From positions 1-5,661 of the forward strand of contig JAFVWG010000140.1 in NCBI GenBank assembly GCA_017501805.1: a stretch of 5,661 bases of DNA, in the 5' to 3' direction. This document shows, one piece after another, positions 5,600 through 5,661 of this stretch. The notes beneath the pieces are model-generated. The model ran no database searches, had not been told where the DNA came from, and was given only the letters and a program-made list of their open reading frames with translations. Within the stretch, counting starts at the first letter, position 1, and each line of letters starts with the position of its first letter. The DNA is from Oscillospiraceae bacterium (GTDB lineage: Bacteria > Bacillota > Clostridia > Oscillospirales > Oscillospiraceae). Made by a program: the position numbers and the translations under genes.

Positions 5600-5661
5600 C
5601 TCAAAGGCATTTTGAGCAGCCATGCAAAGCTACAAAATGTGATCATCACAGAGTTGAAGCA
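5600..5661 (+). pseudogene. In-frame continuation of the topoisomerase A gene after the stop codon
   Basis: Read in the frame of the preceding gene, the bases after TAA give LKGILSSHAKLQNVIITELK up to the window edge. This matches in character the family segment after the tower (compare the E. coli-type pattern of L..IL....K....I..EL). No base has been lost or gained, so a single substitution, for example GAA to TAA, would explain the interruption. The codons here (TTG twice, CTA, CAA, AAT, ACA) and the lower GC differ from the upstream part of the gene. The rest of the gene lies outside the window. Confidence 0.7.

Noticed and set aside
4232..5623. Minus-strand open frame of 463 codons opposite the topoisomerase gene
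   Set aside because: It mirrors the coding strand of an unmistakable topoisomerase subunit and shows no motif of its own.

Overview
The window looks like chromosomal DNA from a strictly anaerobic, fairly GC-rich member of the Clostridia, probably the Oscillospirales/Ruminococcaceae group of gut bacteria. This rests on three things. The intergenic repeat near the left end, with its CCTTCCCC/GGGGAAGG hairpin followed by a GGCAC/GTGCC hairpin and GGATGAGG, is a type I remember as common in that group. The type IIA topoisomerase subunit, the small ferredoxin-thioredoxin-reductase-like protein and the membrane-bound E2-like acyltransferase all have the look of Clostridia homologues. Codons are GC-rich with strong Shine-Dalgarno sites. 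No database search was possible, so the taxonomy is inference.

Layout. Bases 1-335 hold no gene but contain a compact mosaic of at least six small hairpins, bracketed by two copies of a 19-base direct repeat. A good promoter (336-364) and a short leader with a hairpin lead into an AMP-forming acid:CoA ligase (416-2053, +). Twelve bases after its stop comes the start of a sodium:solute symporter gene (2066-2222, +) that survives only as its first ~39 codons and a possible out-of-frame tail, so it is a remnant. A strong bidirectional terminator (2234-2266) closes this unit and also the convergent gene on the other strand. That gene (2278-3699, -) encodes six predicted membrane spans fused to a CoA-dependent acyltransferase fold of the E2/CAT type, whose catalytic His position is Glu. 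Upstream of it on the same strand is a separate 67-residue Fe-S protein of the ferredoxin-thioredoxin reductase catalytic family (3837-4040, -) with its own terminator. Divergent from it, behind a good promoter, is a type IIA topoisomerase subunit A (4202-5599, +). Its reading frame is cut by an in-frame TAA, yet family-like sequence continues in the same frame to the window edge.

How the genes fit together. The ligase and the symporter remnant probably once formed an uptake-and-activation pair for a carboxylic acid, of which only the activating enzyme remains intact. The other three genes have no obvious shared pathway: one is a membrane acyltransferase-like protein, one a thiol redox protein, one a DNA topology enzyme. 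I did not find a defence island, CRISPR array, tRNA, rRNA, transposase or biosynthetic cluster. The two broken genes, the hairpin mosaic and the non-canonical active site of the membrane E2-like protein are the points most worth a second look.
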